This document shows positions 1 to 10,647 of a stretch of 64,000 nucleotides of DNA, piece by piece. Made by a program: the position numbers and the translations under genes. Origin of the DNA: Dactylis glomerata (taxonomy: Eukaryota; Streptophyta; Magnoliopsida; Poales; Poaceae). The notes under the pieces were generated by a model. The model searched no databases. It had not been told where the DNA came from and was given only the letters and a program-made list of their open reading frames with translations. The stretch is taken from positions 668,693-732,692 of the forward strand of contig QXEO01001040.1 of the NCBI GenBank assembly GCA_007115705.1, written 5' to 3'. Position 1 is the stretch's first letter, and each line of letters begins with the position of its first letter.

Positions 1-246
1 ATGAGAGTTCACTCCATCTTATTCCTCAAGACACACTCTATAGGCTCAACTCCCTTAGACCAATCTTCGGATCACTTCTTGAATAACACCTTGGTCATTG
101 AATAATCTTCTTTATCTTCATCTTCTTACACCCTTGAAACCAATATATGGCTCAAGCATTGTCTACGGACAAGTCCTATAAATATAACTCAATGCAAACA
201 TTAGTCCATAGGCATTGTCATTAATTACCAAAACCACACATGGGGG
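1..246. repeat. Unclassified dispersed grass repeat fragment
   Basis: This stretch precedes the truncated LTR and has no coding signal. It is AT-rich and contains phrases such as 'accaaaaccacacatggggg' that I associate with dispersed Triticeae repeats, but I cannot assign a family. Its left end lies outside the window, and the junction with the LTR at about 247 is estimated from where GC-rich LTR-like sequence begins. Confidence 0.3.
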
Positions 247-1444
247 CACATGCTCTTTCAGAGACGAAGAGAGGCTGGGAGCTGGACTCACCACAAGGGG
301 GCGCGACCCAGGCCTGGCCACACCCACCTATGGTGAGGCCAGCTCGGCCATCGCCTCAACCCCTCCTTCCGCCTACATATACCCTCTGACCTGAAAGGAG
401 CAGGGGTTTGGCATTTTTCCCAGATAGACTTCTGCTGCGCCGCCACCATCAGAAACCGAGATTCGGAACCAGAAACTCCGTTCTGACACCCTGCCAAGAC
501 GGGGATTTGGAGGAGATCTTCATCACCATCATCACCGACGTCTCTCCATCAACCATCCATGACTCCCCCATCCATGTGTGAGTAATTCCCGCTGTAGGCG
601 AAGGGGATGGTAGGGATTGGATGAGATCATTCATGTAATTTGCTATGAGATTGTTAGGGCATAGTGCCTAGTATCTATTATTAGTGCTTATGACATTGTT
701 GCAACTTGTTGTGCTTAATGCTTGTCACTTTGGGCCCGAGTGCCATGATCTCAGATCTGAACTTGTTATTGTTTTATGATGATACTTGTTATTTAGTATC
801 TTACCTGCAAGTTGTTTACACATATCATTGTCCGGAACCCGAGGCCCCAAAGTGACAGAAATTGGGATAACCGGAGGGGATGGCTGTGATGTGAGGATCA
901 CATGTGTTCACCGAGTGTTAATGCTTTGCTCCGGTACTTTTTTAAAAGGAGTACCTTAATTACCAATAGTTTCCCTTGAGGCCCTGCTGCAACAGGCTAG
1001 TAGGACAAAAGATGTCGTGCAAGTTTCTCATTGCGAGCACGTATGACTATTTACGGAACACATGCCTATGGTTGTTTAGGACTAGGATGCTTTATCATTA
1101 TTTATCTGCAATTGCCCATGTCTCACTGATTTCATGAATTATCTTATCCATGCAACGCCCATACATCTATCCCTATGCCTACAGTATTTAGCCCTACTGT
1201 TTACTATTGCTACTATTACTATTTTTATTTTACTATTGCTGCTACTGTTTTACTACTATCACCACTATAAAACTGTTGCTACTGATAAACTGCTGCGAGC
1301 AAGTCTGTTTCCAGGTGCAGCTGAATTGACAACTCATCTGTCAAGGCTTATAAATATTCTTTGGCTCCCCTTGTATCAAATCAATAAATTTGGGTTTTAC
1401 TTCCCTCGAAGACTGTTGCGATCCCCTATACTTGTGGGTCATCA
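247..1444 (+). mobile_element. Z: Sabrina-like Athila-type LTR, 5'-truncated
   Basis: The right end reads gatcccctatacttgtgggtcatca, a gypsy LTR terminus like the one closing the H LTRs, so the element points right and this is its 3' LTR or a solo LTR. A GC-rich inverted repeat (about 281-340) precedes a TATA-like site at about 375. Further in, phrases such as 'gggcccgagtgccatgat' and 'gtaggacaaaagatgtcgtg' resemble the Triticeae Sabrina LTR as I remember it; the family name is from memory. No TGATACG start is visible, so the 5' part is missing. The LTR ends inside the interior of Y, so it inserted after Y; its TSD would be 1445-1449 but the left copy is not in the window. A 144-codon ORF inside it has no recognisable product. 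Confidence 0.7.
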
Positions 1445-3623
1445 GGCATGTGCACCAGAAATCACAGATCAAAATGACGTTCTGATAATTTTCACAAATT
1501 TTTACGGTATAGCGCAGAAATCTGTTTCAGGACAGCAATTTCTCCAAATCTTACCTACCTCCAATTAGAGGTTCTTCTTGGCACAGAAATGAAATAAAAA
1601 TGATAAGGAGAGGTCATTACAGTAGTAATAACTTCCAAGACTCAAAAAAGAAAAAGTACTGAAAAGAAAACATTGGGTTATCTCCCTAGAGTGCTTTTCT
1701 TTAACGCCTTTGAGCTAGGCGCAAAAAGTGGGAATCAAGTATTTTCAAGTGATGAAGTATCAAGTTCATAATTTGCTCTAAGGATAGAGTCAAAAAGTAA
1801 CTTCTTTCTCTTTCTAGGGAAGTGTTCCATACCTTTCTTTAGTGGGAATCGATATTTAATGGTGCCTTCTTTCATATCAATAATAGCACCAATAGTTCTA
1901 AGAAAAGGTCTTCCCAAAATAATAGGACTAGAAGCATTGCATTCAATATCCAAAATAAGAAAATAAATGAGAACAAGGTTATTGTTAACCATAATAAGAA
2001 CATCATTAATTGTTCCCAAAAGTTTCTTCTTAGCAACATCAGCAAGAGGAACATCAAAATAACAATTTTCTAATGGTGGTAAACTAAGCATATCATAAAT
2101 TTTTCTAGGCATAATAGAAATACTTGCACCAAGATCACATAAAGCATTACAATCAAAATCATTCACATTCATCTCAATGATGGGCTCCCAACCATCTTCT
2201 AACTTTTTAAGAATAAAAACTTTTTGTTTCAACTTATCCTCTCTAATTTGCATGAGAGCATTCGTAATATGTTTTGTAAAAGCCACATTCATAGAACTGG
2301 CATTAGGAATTCTAGCAAGCTTTTGCAAGAACAAAATTACTTCATAAATATTGCAACCATCAACATCAAAATCATTAAAGGTAGTAGAACTATTGTCTCC
2401 CATACTCCAAAATAATTCAGTACTTTTATTAGAAAAAGTTTTTGTAGTTTTAGGCAATTTCGCACAAGGAGTAGGAATTTTCTCTGCACCAATCACTTTA
2501 CTATTAAAAGAAGGAGGTTTGCTAGCATTTGAAACAACATCACTAGTGGTGGTAATAGTACAAACCTTCATATTTCTAGCCATCTCATCTTCTCTTTCCC
2601 ACCTAGCATGCAATTCTGCTAACATCCTAACATTATCATCAATTCTAACCTGAATGGCATTCAAAGTCTTGCTTTCTTTCACATCATGAGGCAAAACCTT
2701 TAGTTTCAGAAGTTCAACATCAAGAGCAAGGCTATCAACTTTAGAAGCAAGAACATCAATTTTACCAAACTTTTCCTCAATAGACTTATTAAAAGCAGTT
2801 TGTTTACTAATAAAGTCCTTGAGCATGACTTCAAGATCAGAGGGCGCGCTCATATTGTTGTTGGAGGAATTACCATAAGAATTACCATAACCATTACCAT
2901 TAGTAGAAGGATACGGCCTATAATTGTTGCTACCAACGTTGTTCCTATATGCACTGTTGCTAAAATTATTATTTCTAATGAAGTTTACATCAACATGCTC
3001 TTCTTGAGCAACCAAAGAGGCTAAAAGAACATTATTAGGATCAACATGAGCTCTATCATTTACAAGCATAGCCATAATGGTGTCAATCTTATCACTCAAG
3101 GAAGAAGTTTCTTCAATAGAATTTACCTTCTTACCTTGTGGAGCTCTCTCGGTGTGCCACTCGGAATAATTTACCATCATATTATCAAGGAGCTTCATTG
3201 CGGTGCCCAAGGTGATGGACATAAAGGTACCTCCAGCAGCTGAATCCAAGAGATTTCTTGAAGAAAAATTTAGTCCTGCATAAAAGGTTTGGATAATCAT
3301 CCATGTAGTCAGTCCATGAGTGGGACAATTCTTTATCAAAGATTTCATTCTTTCCCAAGCTTGAGCAACATGTTCATTATCAAACTGTTTAAACCTCATA
3401 ATATCACTTCTCAAAGATATAATCTTAGCAGCAGGATAATATTTTCCAATAAAAGCATCCTTGCACTTAACCCAAGAATCAATACTATTTCTAGGCAAAG
3501 ATAGCAACCAATCCTTAGCTCTTCCTCTCAAAGAGAAAGGAAACAACTTAAGCTTAATAATATCGCCATCTACATCCTTATACTTTTTAATCTCACATAG
3601 CTCAACAAAATTGTTGAGATGAG

Positions 3624-5167
3624 TGATGTCTACGCACGCGTCTGTTCTTGTAGACAGTGTTGGGCCTCCAAGTGCAGAGGTTTGTAGAGCAGCAGCAAGT
3701 TTCCCTTAAGTGGATCACCCAAGGTTTATCGAACTCAGGGAGGAAGAGGTCAAAGCTATCCCTCTCAAGCAACCCTGCAATTACGATACAGAAAGTCTCT
3801 TGTGTCCCCAACACACCCAATACACTTGTCAGATGTATAGGTGCACTAGTTCGGCGAAGAGATAGTGAAATACAAGCGGTAGTGATGATTATAAGTAGTA
3901 ATTGTGATATGAAATAAGTATCGCTGCGAGCAAACATGTAACAAAACAGGAAGTAAATGGTGTGCAATGCTTGGAAACAAGGCCTAGGGATCATACTTTC
4001 ACTAGTGGACACACTCCCAACAATATAACACAATTGAACAAATAAACAACTTCTCTTCACTATGGTACTCTGAATTACTCTCCTATTGAATAACACTAAT
4101 CATTGCGTAGTGGCTACAGAAGCACCCCTTAAAGTTTATCAAGTACTTGACAAACACCACTCATAGAGATATCCAAATCAGATCACAACTCAAGATATAT
4201 ATTATTGCAACTTAGACCAAGTACTAACACGGTGCACACACTGTCAACATTACACCATGAAAGGAGGAATAGATCACTTCAATACTATCATAGTGATAAT
4301 TATTCTCATAATCCATAAGAGATCACAATCGTAGCCTAGACCAAGTACCACCATGATGCACGCACTGTCACCGTTACACCATGGCAGGAGGAATAGATTA
4401 CTTTAATAACATCATTAGAGTACACATAATATCTGAATAATAACATCTACTTGTTCAACATGATACAAAGCTCACGATCACATAAAGATCACATCATGGG
4501 AGAGAGAGGTGAACCACATAGCTACCGGTAGAGCCCTCAGCCTCGGGGATGAACTACTCCCTCCTCATCATAGGAGACAGCAAGGTTGATGGAGATGGCG
4601 GTGAGGTCGATGAAGACGGCGGAGACAGAGATGGAGACCGATGGAGATGGCTCCGGGGGCACTTCCCTGTCCCGGCAGGGTGCCGGAACAGAGACTTCTG
4701 TCCCCCGAAATTTGTCGGCGACGGCGGCGAAGCTGCGGAACTGTTTCTGGAAAATTGCCGACTCCCTTAGGGTTTTCCGTCCCGAGGCTTCTTATAGGCG
4801 AAGGGGCATCGTCAGGGGGCAGCCAGGGGCTCCTCACACCAGGGTGGCACGGCCAGGGCCCTGGCCATGCCAGCCCTGCGTGTGGGGCCCTGGTGGCCCC
4901 TCTCCTTCTCTCCTTCGGATCTCTGGAAGCTTCCGGGTAAAATAAGACTTCAGGAAATTGTTTCGTCCAATTCCGAGAATATTTCCTGTGTATCACTTCT
5001 AAAACACAAAAACAGCGGAAAACAGGGAACTGGCACTGTGGCAACTTGTTAATAGGTTAGTTCCGGAAAATGCATAAAAGTGCCACGAAGTGTAACGAAA
5101 CAGTATGCAAATGGTGTAAAAACAAGCATGGAGCATCAAAAATTATAGATACGTTGGAGACGTATCA
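3624..5167 (-). repeat. X1 3' LTR
   Basis: This is a direct repeat of 8725-10268 with the same length and orientation. On the minus strand it opens TGATACGTCTCC. It carries a long GC-rich inverted repeat (4832-4887) just upstream of a TATA-like CTATAAG on the minus strand (about 4791-4797), and ends GTAGACATCA at 3624. ORFs found inside it (for example 4568-5044) are products of GC-rich U3 sequence and recur in the other LTR; I do not regard them as genes. Confidence 0.93.
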
Positions 5168-5206
5168 AGCATCCCCAAGCTTAACTCCTGCTCGTCCTCG
5201 AGTAGG
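5168..5206 (-). promoter_or_regulatory. X1 polypurine tract with upstream GGA-loop hairpin
   Basis: On the minus strand the order is cctactcgaggacgagcagg (5206-5187), spacer agtt, then PPT aagcttggggatgc, then T and the 3' LTR. The first 20 nt fold into an 8-bp stem with one mismatch and an AGGA loop. The PPT primes plus-strand DNA synthesis; the hairpin's role is unknown (see findings). Confidence 0.75.
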
Positions 5207-7756
5207 TAAGTGATAACAAAGAATAATTTTTGAGGTGACATGCACCTACACAATCTTGATCATGTATGTAAGCATTTGTGAGCTGGGATCATAAGAACTT
5301 AAAACATGGGCATGAAGATATAATCTTGACAATAAGAACTTAGCAACCATGTTGTAAACATGCAAATGAACACAAACAAAAGATCATGAAAATGAAACAA
5401 TGAAAGTCAAACGTGTGTTCGAATCATAAGGAAAAACATACAAATGGTTCTCAGCTTGTCCTTCAAAGAGAGCAAAACATAAATGCATAGGACACCTCAA
5501 AGTTTAAGAGGGCGACTAGATACAAATAATTTAAGAACAAGTGAAACCAACAATATGAATCAATCAATGAACTTTGGGACAATGCACATTATACTAAGAA
5601 TGACAACTATGCTCTCTTAATGGTGCATAAAGATAGAAGGTGGTGACTCAACATAAAAGTAAAAGAAAGGCCCTTCGCAGAGGGAAGCAGTGATTAAACA
5701 AGTGCTAGAGCTTTTCATTTGTAAAACAGAGAGATAAAAATTGGTTTTGAGAGGTGGTTGTCTTTGTCAATGACTGGCAATAGGGTTCTTACTATCTTCC
5801 ATACAAAAATGAAGCAAGTTTTTGAGAGAGAGAGAGAGATTGGCACTTTTTGTGCTCTTTTATAAAGCTTGGCACTCCTCCCCACCATTTTTCCTTTCAC
5901 AAACCATGGCTAACCGATTCCATCGGGTGCCCACAAACATTCACATTCCATGGAGGAGTGCCTTTTTTTCTGTTCTTTTTTCTTTTTTTTCTTTTTGGAA
6001 TAAGCAATATGGAAGATAGCAAATCCGACCACTACATCCCCATGAGCTGAAAACAGTGTCACAAAATGAGAAGTTTTTTGAAGTTTTTTTTGAAAGGTAG
6101 CACATGAAAATTTACTTGGAATGGCTTGCAAATACCATGCATAGGAATTTATAGTGGACACAATGGCAAACTTTGGCTTTTAGGAGTTGGATGCACGAGT
6201 AGAGCTCATACTCAGTACAAGGCGAGGGCTAGCAAAAGACTGGGAGCGACCAACTAAGACAGCAATAATGGCCATAATCATGCAAAGCGACAAAGCGACA
6301 TTAAAAGAAGCATAAGATGGCATCAAAAGTCAAAAACTAAATGATCATAGAGGCTATTGGCGACTTTGTAAGAGTCTAACATGTGTGAGCATGCGCCAAG
6401 TCAACCCAAATAAAGCATCAAGGAGAAAACCAAAATAATGCTTCCATACAATAAAAATAACGCATGATTTTTTTCAAAGGCTCATTAAGCAATCTCAGTT
6501 ATTTGAGACAAGTCATGCTACAGCAAAACCACTAAGCATACTATCAAAAAGACATCAAGCATGACATGAAAAAGCCTAAGCCGCAGTCTACACAAGCTCC
6601 TTCTTGTACCACTATTTTGCATAAAGCTTTTTCTCTTTTCCAACACCATTTGAAATTTTTTATAAACACCTCTTTTGATGAAAACCAATAAAGATCAGAG
6701 GCAAAAATACACCTTGATAAACAAATATAAGAAGATCTGAATGCAAATCAAGGCGAAAACGAAAACCAAAAGCAGTAGCGAAAAAGAAGAACACTCGATG
6801 AACGATAAGAGTGAAAACGGAGTGTTCTTGGCAAATGAAAAGCAAGGCAACTTATCCAAAGGAAATTTGTTGGGGTCCAACCATTTATTGCAGAAAACAA
6901 AACAAAACTAACTAAGAAAACTAAAACAACTGACGCTCCAAGAAAAACACATAGTGCATGAAGCAATAAAAATATAGTGTTTTGAAAGGTGACCTGATTT
7001 TTGCCGATGAAGAAGGGGTGCCTCGGGGGCATCCCCAAGCTTTGATGCTTGTACTTCTTGGATATTTATTGGGGTGATGCATGGGCATCCCCAAGCTTGA
7101 GCTTTTGTCCATTCTTCAACTCATCTCATCATTCTCCAATCCCTACACTTGAAAACTTCCTTCATACAAAACTAAACACAAATCTATTAGCAACATTAGT
7201 GTAAATATAATAATGAATCAACCCTTTTTGCTTCAGGTTTCAACCTAAAACCACCAAATATATAGCATATACTACTGTAGCAACTTCCCCAAAAGTTATG
7301 TGATCAAAAGAACTCAAAAGAAAGCGATAAAGCGGCAAACACAAATATTGGCAGAAATCTGTCAAAACAGAACAGCTGACAAAGGTCGAATTTTTGAGGG
7401 GTTTTCTGTTGCTCAAATCAAAAAGTGTTCAACTAACGAAAGTTTGGATATAACCTGGGGCATATGCACAAGAAATAGCAGGTCCAAAATATGTACAGAG
7501 AATTTTCACGAATTTTTACGGTGCAGCACTGAAAACTGTTTCAGGACAGCAACATCCCCAAATCTTACCTCACTCAAATTAGAGGCTTCTCTTGGCACAA
7601 CAATGAAATAAAAAGGATAAGGAGCGGTTATTACAGTAGTAATAACTTCCAAGACTCAAATAAAAGAAAAAGTACTGAAAATAAAACAATGGGTTATCTC
7701 CCAAGAGTGCTTTTCTTTAACGCCTTTGAGCTAGGCGCAGTAATTTGCAAAGATAC
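5207..7756 (-). other. X1 non-coding interior, shared with Q, H and Y
   Basis: No ORF of note. The distal part (5207-5693 and 6107-7000) matches Q (61951-62443 and 63206-64000). The middle (about 5640-6160) matches the H 3' region (about 46710-47280) in the same element orientation. The proximal part (7440-7745) matches Y (1445-1734). Two extra PPT-like 'gcatccccaagctt' copies lie at about 7030 and 7085. The block is therefore a mosaic of 3' modules circulating among these families. Confidence 0.7.
5857..5962 (-). other. Conserved structured 3' segment with TATA motif (X1 copy)
   Basis: Read on the minus strand: an 11-nt arm ggcactcctcc (5962-5952), an internal hairpin ccgat-gga-atcgg (5926-5914), the matching arm ggaggagtgcc (5881-5871), then tataaaag (5864-5857). 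The same order, arms and hairpin occur in H at 46966-47067. Conservation across two families with different LTRs suggests a functional RNA or promoter element; I know of no assigned role. Confidence 0.6.
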
Positions 7757-8584
7757 TCATGTGGGCGCCATATAAGAGCTTGAGGCAAAGGCGCCATATA
7801 GGAAATTAAAGCAATAGAGAGCATCAAAAAGCAAATGTGAAAGACATTTATATCTGAACCACTTCCTATGCATAGGAATCTTGTAAGAAAATAAATCAAC
7901 GAGGCACATAGTAGCAAGCATGGATAGATAAAACAAGTGCCACTTCAAGATTTGCAACATAAAGAGGGGAAACTCAATATTATTGAGATCCATCAAACCA
8001 TGTTTTCCTCTCTCATAATAACTTTCAGTAGCATCATGAATAGAACTAACAATATAACTATCACATAAAGCATCCCTATCATGAGCCACATGCATAAAAG
8101 AATTAATACTCACCACAGGAACAATAGTAGTAGGAGCAAATTCAATAGAATAATTATTCTCATCACCATAATCATCAAATATAGGAGGCATATTGTAATC
8201 ATAACTAATTTTCTTCTCAGAAGTAGGTGAACTGAAAATATTATACTCATCATTATAAACTAGAGGCTTAGTATCATCACAAGATAGAGAATAGCTATTT
8301 CGCAAAGCATATTCTTCAAACATATCATCATAAGAAGGAACATCACATATGGGAGATAAAATATTATCAGAACAAACTTTCTCCACTAAAGCTAGGGAAC
8401 TAAAAATATCATGCTTAACAAAACCAGCTTCCCCAAGCTTAGAATTTTCTATAGCATTAGCATTAACAGTATTCAAAGCATGCGTACTAATAACATTGCT
8501 ATGCGAAATAAGCTCCAAAGGATTTTCAATTTTCTCATCAAATCTAAACTCAGGAAAAAGACTAAAGAACTCTTTGTTTTCCAT
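7757..8584 (-). CDS. X1 ORF, 275 aa, unknown function, hydrophobic C-terminus
   Basis: I do not recognise a domain. The ATG at 8584 lies about 110 nt after the primer site, the place where gag begins in related elements, and the frame is open to 7757. The N-terminal half is acidic and serine-rich (starts MENKEFFSLFPEFRFDEKIE). From about residue 200 the sequence turns hydrophobic, with stretches such as FPLFMLQILKWHLFYLSMLA followed by MCLVDLFSYKI, which could form membrane segments. There is no zinc knuckle, protease motif or signal peptide. I have a vague memory of similar ORFs in wheat repeats but no known function. It may be a real product of this non-autonomous family or a captured host fragment. 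Confidence 0.5.
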   Translation of the reverse strand: MENKEFFSLFPEFRFDEKIENPLELISHSNVISTHALNTVNANAIENSKLGEAGFVKHDIFSSLALVEKVCSDNILSPICDVPSYDDMFEEYALRNSYSLSCDDTKPLVYNDEYNIFSSPTSEKKISYDYNMPPIFDDYGDENNYSIEFAPTTIVPVVSINSFMHVAHDRDALCDSYIVSSIHDATESYYERGKHGLMDLNNIEFPLFMLQILKWHLFYLSMLATMCLVDLFSYKIPMHRKWFRYKCLSHLLFDALYCFNFLYGAFASSSYMAPT

Positions 8585-8696
8585 TAAGCCTAACTAGTGA
8601 AAATAAAAACAAGAACCAAAAAGATGTAATTGCAGAATCTAAAGGAAATAACTCCGAGCACTCACACAGGAGGATGCGAGTACCTTTTACCTTACC

Positions 8697-8714
8697 TCCC
8701 CGGCAACGGCGCCA
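8697..8714 (-). promoter_or_regulatory. X1 primer-binding site (tRNA-Asp)
   Basis: The minus strand reads tggcgccgttgccgggga, an exact complement to the 3' end of plant tRNA-Asp as I know it. It lies 10 nt inside the 5' LTR end and primes minus-strand DNA synthesis. Confidence 0.88.
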
Positions 8715-8724
8715 GAAAAGAGCT

Positions 8725-10268
8725 TGATGTCTACGCACGCGTCTGTTCTTGTAGACAGTGTTGGGCCTCCAAGTGCAGAGGTTTGTAGAGCAGCAGCAAG
8801 TTTCCCTTAAGTGGATCACCCAAGGTTTATCGAACTCGGGGAGGAAGAGGTCAAAGCTATCCCTCTCAAGCAACCCTGCAATTACGATACAGAAAGTCTC
8901 TTGTGTCCCCAACACACCCAATACACTTGTCAGATGTATAGGTGCACTAGTTCGGCGAAGAGATAGTGAAATACAAGCGGTAGTGATGATTATAAGTAGT
9001 AATTGTGATATGAAATAAGTATCGCTGCGAGCAAACATGTAACAAAATAGGAAGTAAATGGTGTGCAATGCTTGGAAACAAGGCCTAGGGATCATACTTT
9101 CACTAGTGGACACACTCCCAACAATATAACACAATTGAACAAATAAACAACTTCTCTTCACTATGGTACTCTGAATTACTCTCCTATTGAATAACACTAA
9201 TCATTGCGTAGTGGCTACAGAAGCACCCCTTAAAGTTCATCAAGTACTTGACAAACACCACTCATAGAGATATCCAAATCAGATCACAACTCAAGATAGA
9301 TATTATTGCAACTTAGACCAAGTACTAACACGGTGCACACACTATCAACATTACACCATGAAAGGAGGAATAGATCACTTCAATACTATCATAGTGATAA
9401 TTATTCTCATAATCCATAAGAGATCACAATCGTAGCCTAGACCAAGTACCACCATGATGCACGCATTGTCACCGTTACACCATGGCAGGAGGAATAGATT
9501 ACTTTAATAACATCACTAGAGTACACATAATATCTGAATAATAACATCTACTTGTTCAACATGATACAAAGCTCACGATCACATAAAGATCACATCATGG
9601 GAGAGAGAGGTGAACCACATAGCTACCGGTAGAGCCCTCAGCCCCGGGGATGAACTACTCCCTCCTCATCATAGGAGACAGCAAGGTTGATGGAGATGGC
9701 GGTGAGGTCGATGAAGACGGCGGAGACGGCGATGGAGACCGATGGAGATGGCTCCGGGGGCACTTCCTCGTCCCGGCAGGGTGCCGGAACAGAGACTTCT
9801 ATCCCCCGAAATTCGTCGGCGATGACGGCGAAGTTGCGGAACTGTTTCTGGAAAATTGCCGACTCCCTTAGGGTTTTCCGTCCCGAGGCTTCTTATAGGC
9901 GAAGGGGCGTCGTTAGGGGGCAGCCAGGGGCTCCTCACACCAGGGTGGCACGGCCAGGGCCCTGGCTGCGCCAGCCCTGCTTGTGGGCCCCTGGTGGCCC
10001 CTCTCCTTCTCTCCTTCGGATCTCTGGAAGCTTCCGGGTAAAATAAAACTTCATGAACTTGTTTCGTCCAATTCCAAGAATATTTCCTGTGTATCACTTC
10101 TAAAACACAAAAACAGCAGAAAACAGGGAACTGGCACTGTGGCAACTTGTTAATAGGTTAGTTCCGGAAAATGCATAAAAGTGCCACGAAGTGTAACGAA
10201 ACAGTAGGTAAATGGTGTAAAAATAAGCATGGAGCATCAAAAATTATAGATACGTTGGAGACGTATCA
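8725..10268 (-). repeat. X1 5' LTR
   Basis: Direct repeat of 3624-5167. It begins (minus strand) TGATACGTCTCCAACG at 10268 and ends GTAGACATCA at 8725. The U3-type GC inverted repeat and TATA-like site recur at about 9933-9988 and 9892-9898. It carries scattered point differences from the 3' copy, many of them C/T or G/A. Confidence 0.93.
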
Positions 10269-10618
10269 ATGAGCTGCAGCATCATCAATACTAACACCAG
10301 AAAATTGCTCTTTCTTAACAAGATTCAACAAAGCAGGTTTAATCTTATAAAAATTTGCCTTGGGAGCAGGTGGCGCAATAGGAGTGCAGATGAAATCATT
10401 CTTGTTTGTGCTAGTAAAGTTACACAACTTGGTGTTCTCAGGAGTACTCATTCTAGCAAGACTAAAAGCAGACAAGCAAAAATAACAACTATAAAGGAAC
10501 TATTTTTTTGTATTTTTTATAAAAAGATGCAAACAAAAATAAAGTAAAGAAAGTAAGCAAAACAATAACAAAGTAAAAGATTGGAAGCGAGAGACTCCCC
10601 TTGCAGAAATCCTCTTTC

Positions 10619-10636
10619 TCCCCGGCAATGGCGCCA
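10619..10636 (-). promoter_or_regulatory. Y primer-binding site (tRNA-Asp)
   Basis: The minus strand reads tggcgccattgccgggga, the tRNA-Asp complement with one G-to-A change. It lies 11 nt inside the Y 5' LTR and about 140 nt before the gag ATG. Confidence 0.85.
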
Positions 10637-10647
10637 GAAAAAGTGCT

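Larger units (their letters stand above)
3624..10268 (-). mobile_element. X1: gag-less, non-autonomous Athila-type LTR element, complete
   Basis: Two 1544-bp LTRs flank a 3557-bp interior. The element is bounded by an exact 5-bp TSD, ATGAG (3619-3623 and 10269-10273), inside Y gag. Termini are TGATAC...CATCA on the minus strand. The primer site is a perfect tRNA-Asp complement and the PPT abuts the 3' LTR. The only sizeable ORF is 7757-8584; no gag, protease, reverse transcriptase or integrase is present, so mobilisation must have been in trans. By eye the two LTRs differ at roughly 2% of positions, so the insertion is not very recent. Confidence 0.93.
1735..10475 (-). pseudogene. Y gag-protease, split by X1 insertion
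   Basis: Two blocks, 10475-10274 and 3623-1735, join to exactly 697 codons including the stop when X1 and one ATGAG copy are ignored; the codons across the junction read D-A-A-A-H-L-N-N. The first block gives the N-terminus (MSAFSLARMSTPE). The second holds the retrotransposon gag core (FPFSLRGRAKDWLLSL, about residue 90) and a C-terminal aspartic protease with C-D-L-G-A-S as active site and the I-L-G-R-P-F-L flap-side motif. Gag would form the particle and the protease would mature it. I see no CCHC zinc knuckle, which fits Athila-type Gag. Both blocks are otherwise free of stops, so the X1 insertion is the main lesion. The stop falls about 110 residues after the protease active site. Confidence 0.85.

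Noticed and set aside
1134..1568. 144-codon ORF with hydrophobic N-terminus
   Set aside because: It runs across the Z LTR end into Y interior, two unrelated elements, so it cannot be a gene.
3602..4096. 164-codon minus-strand ORF repeated at 8562-9197
   Set aside because: It lies in the X1 LTRs; the shared part is only LTR sequence and the extensions differ at each end.
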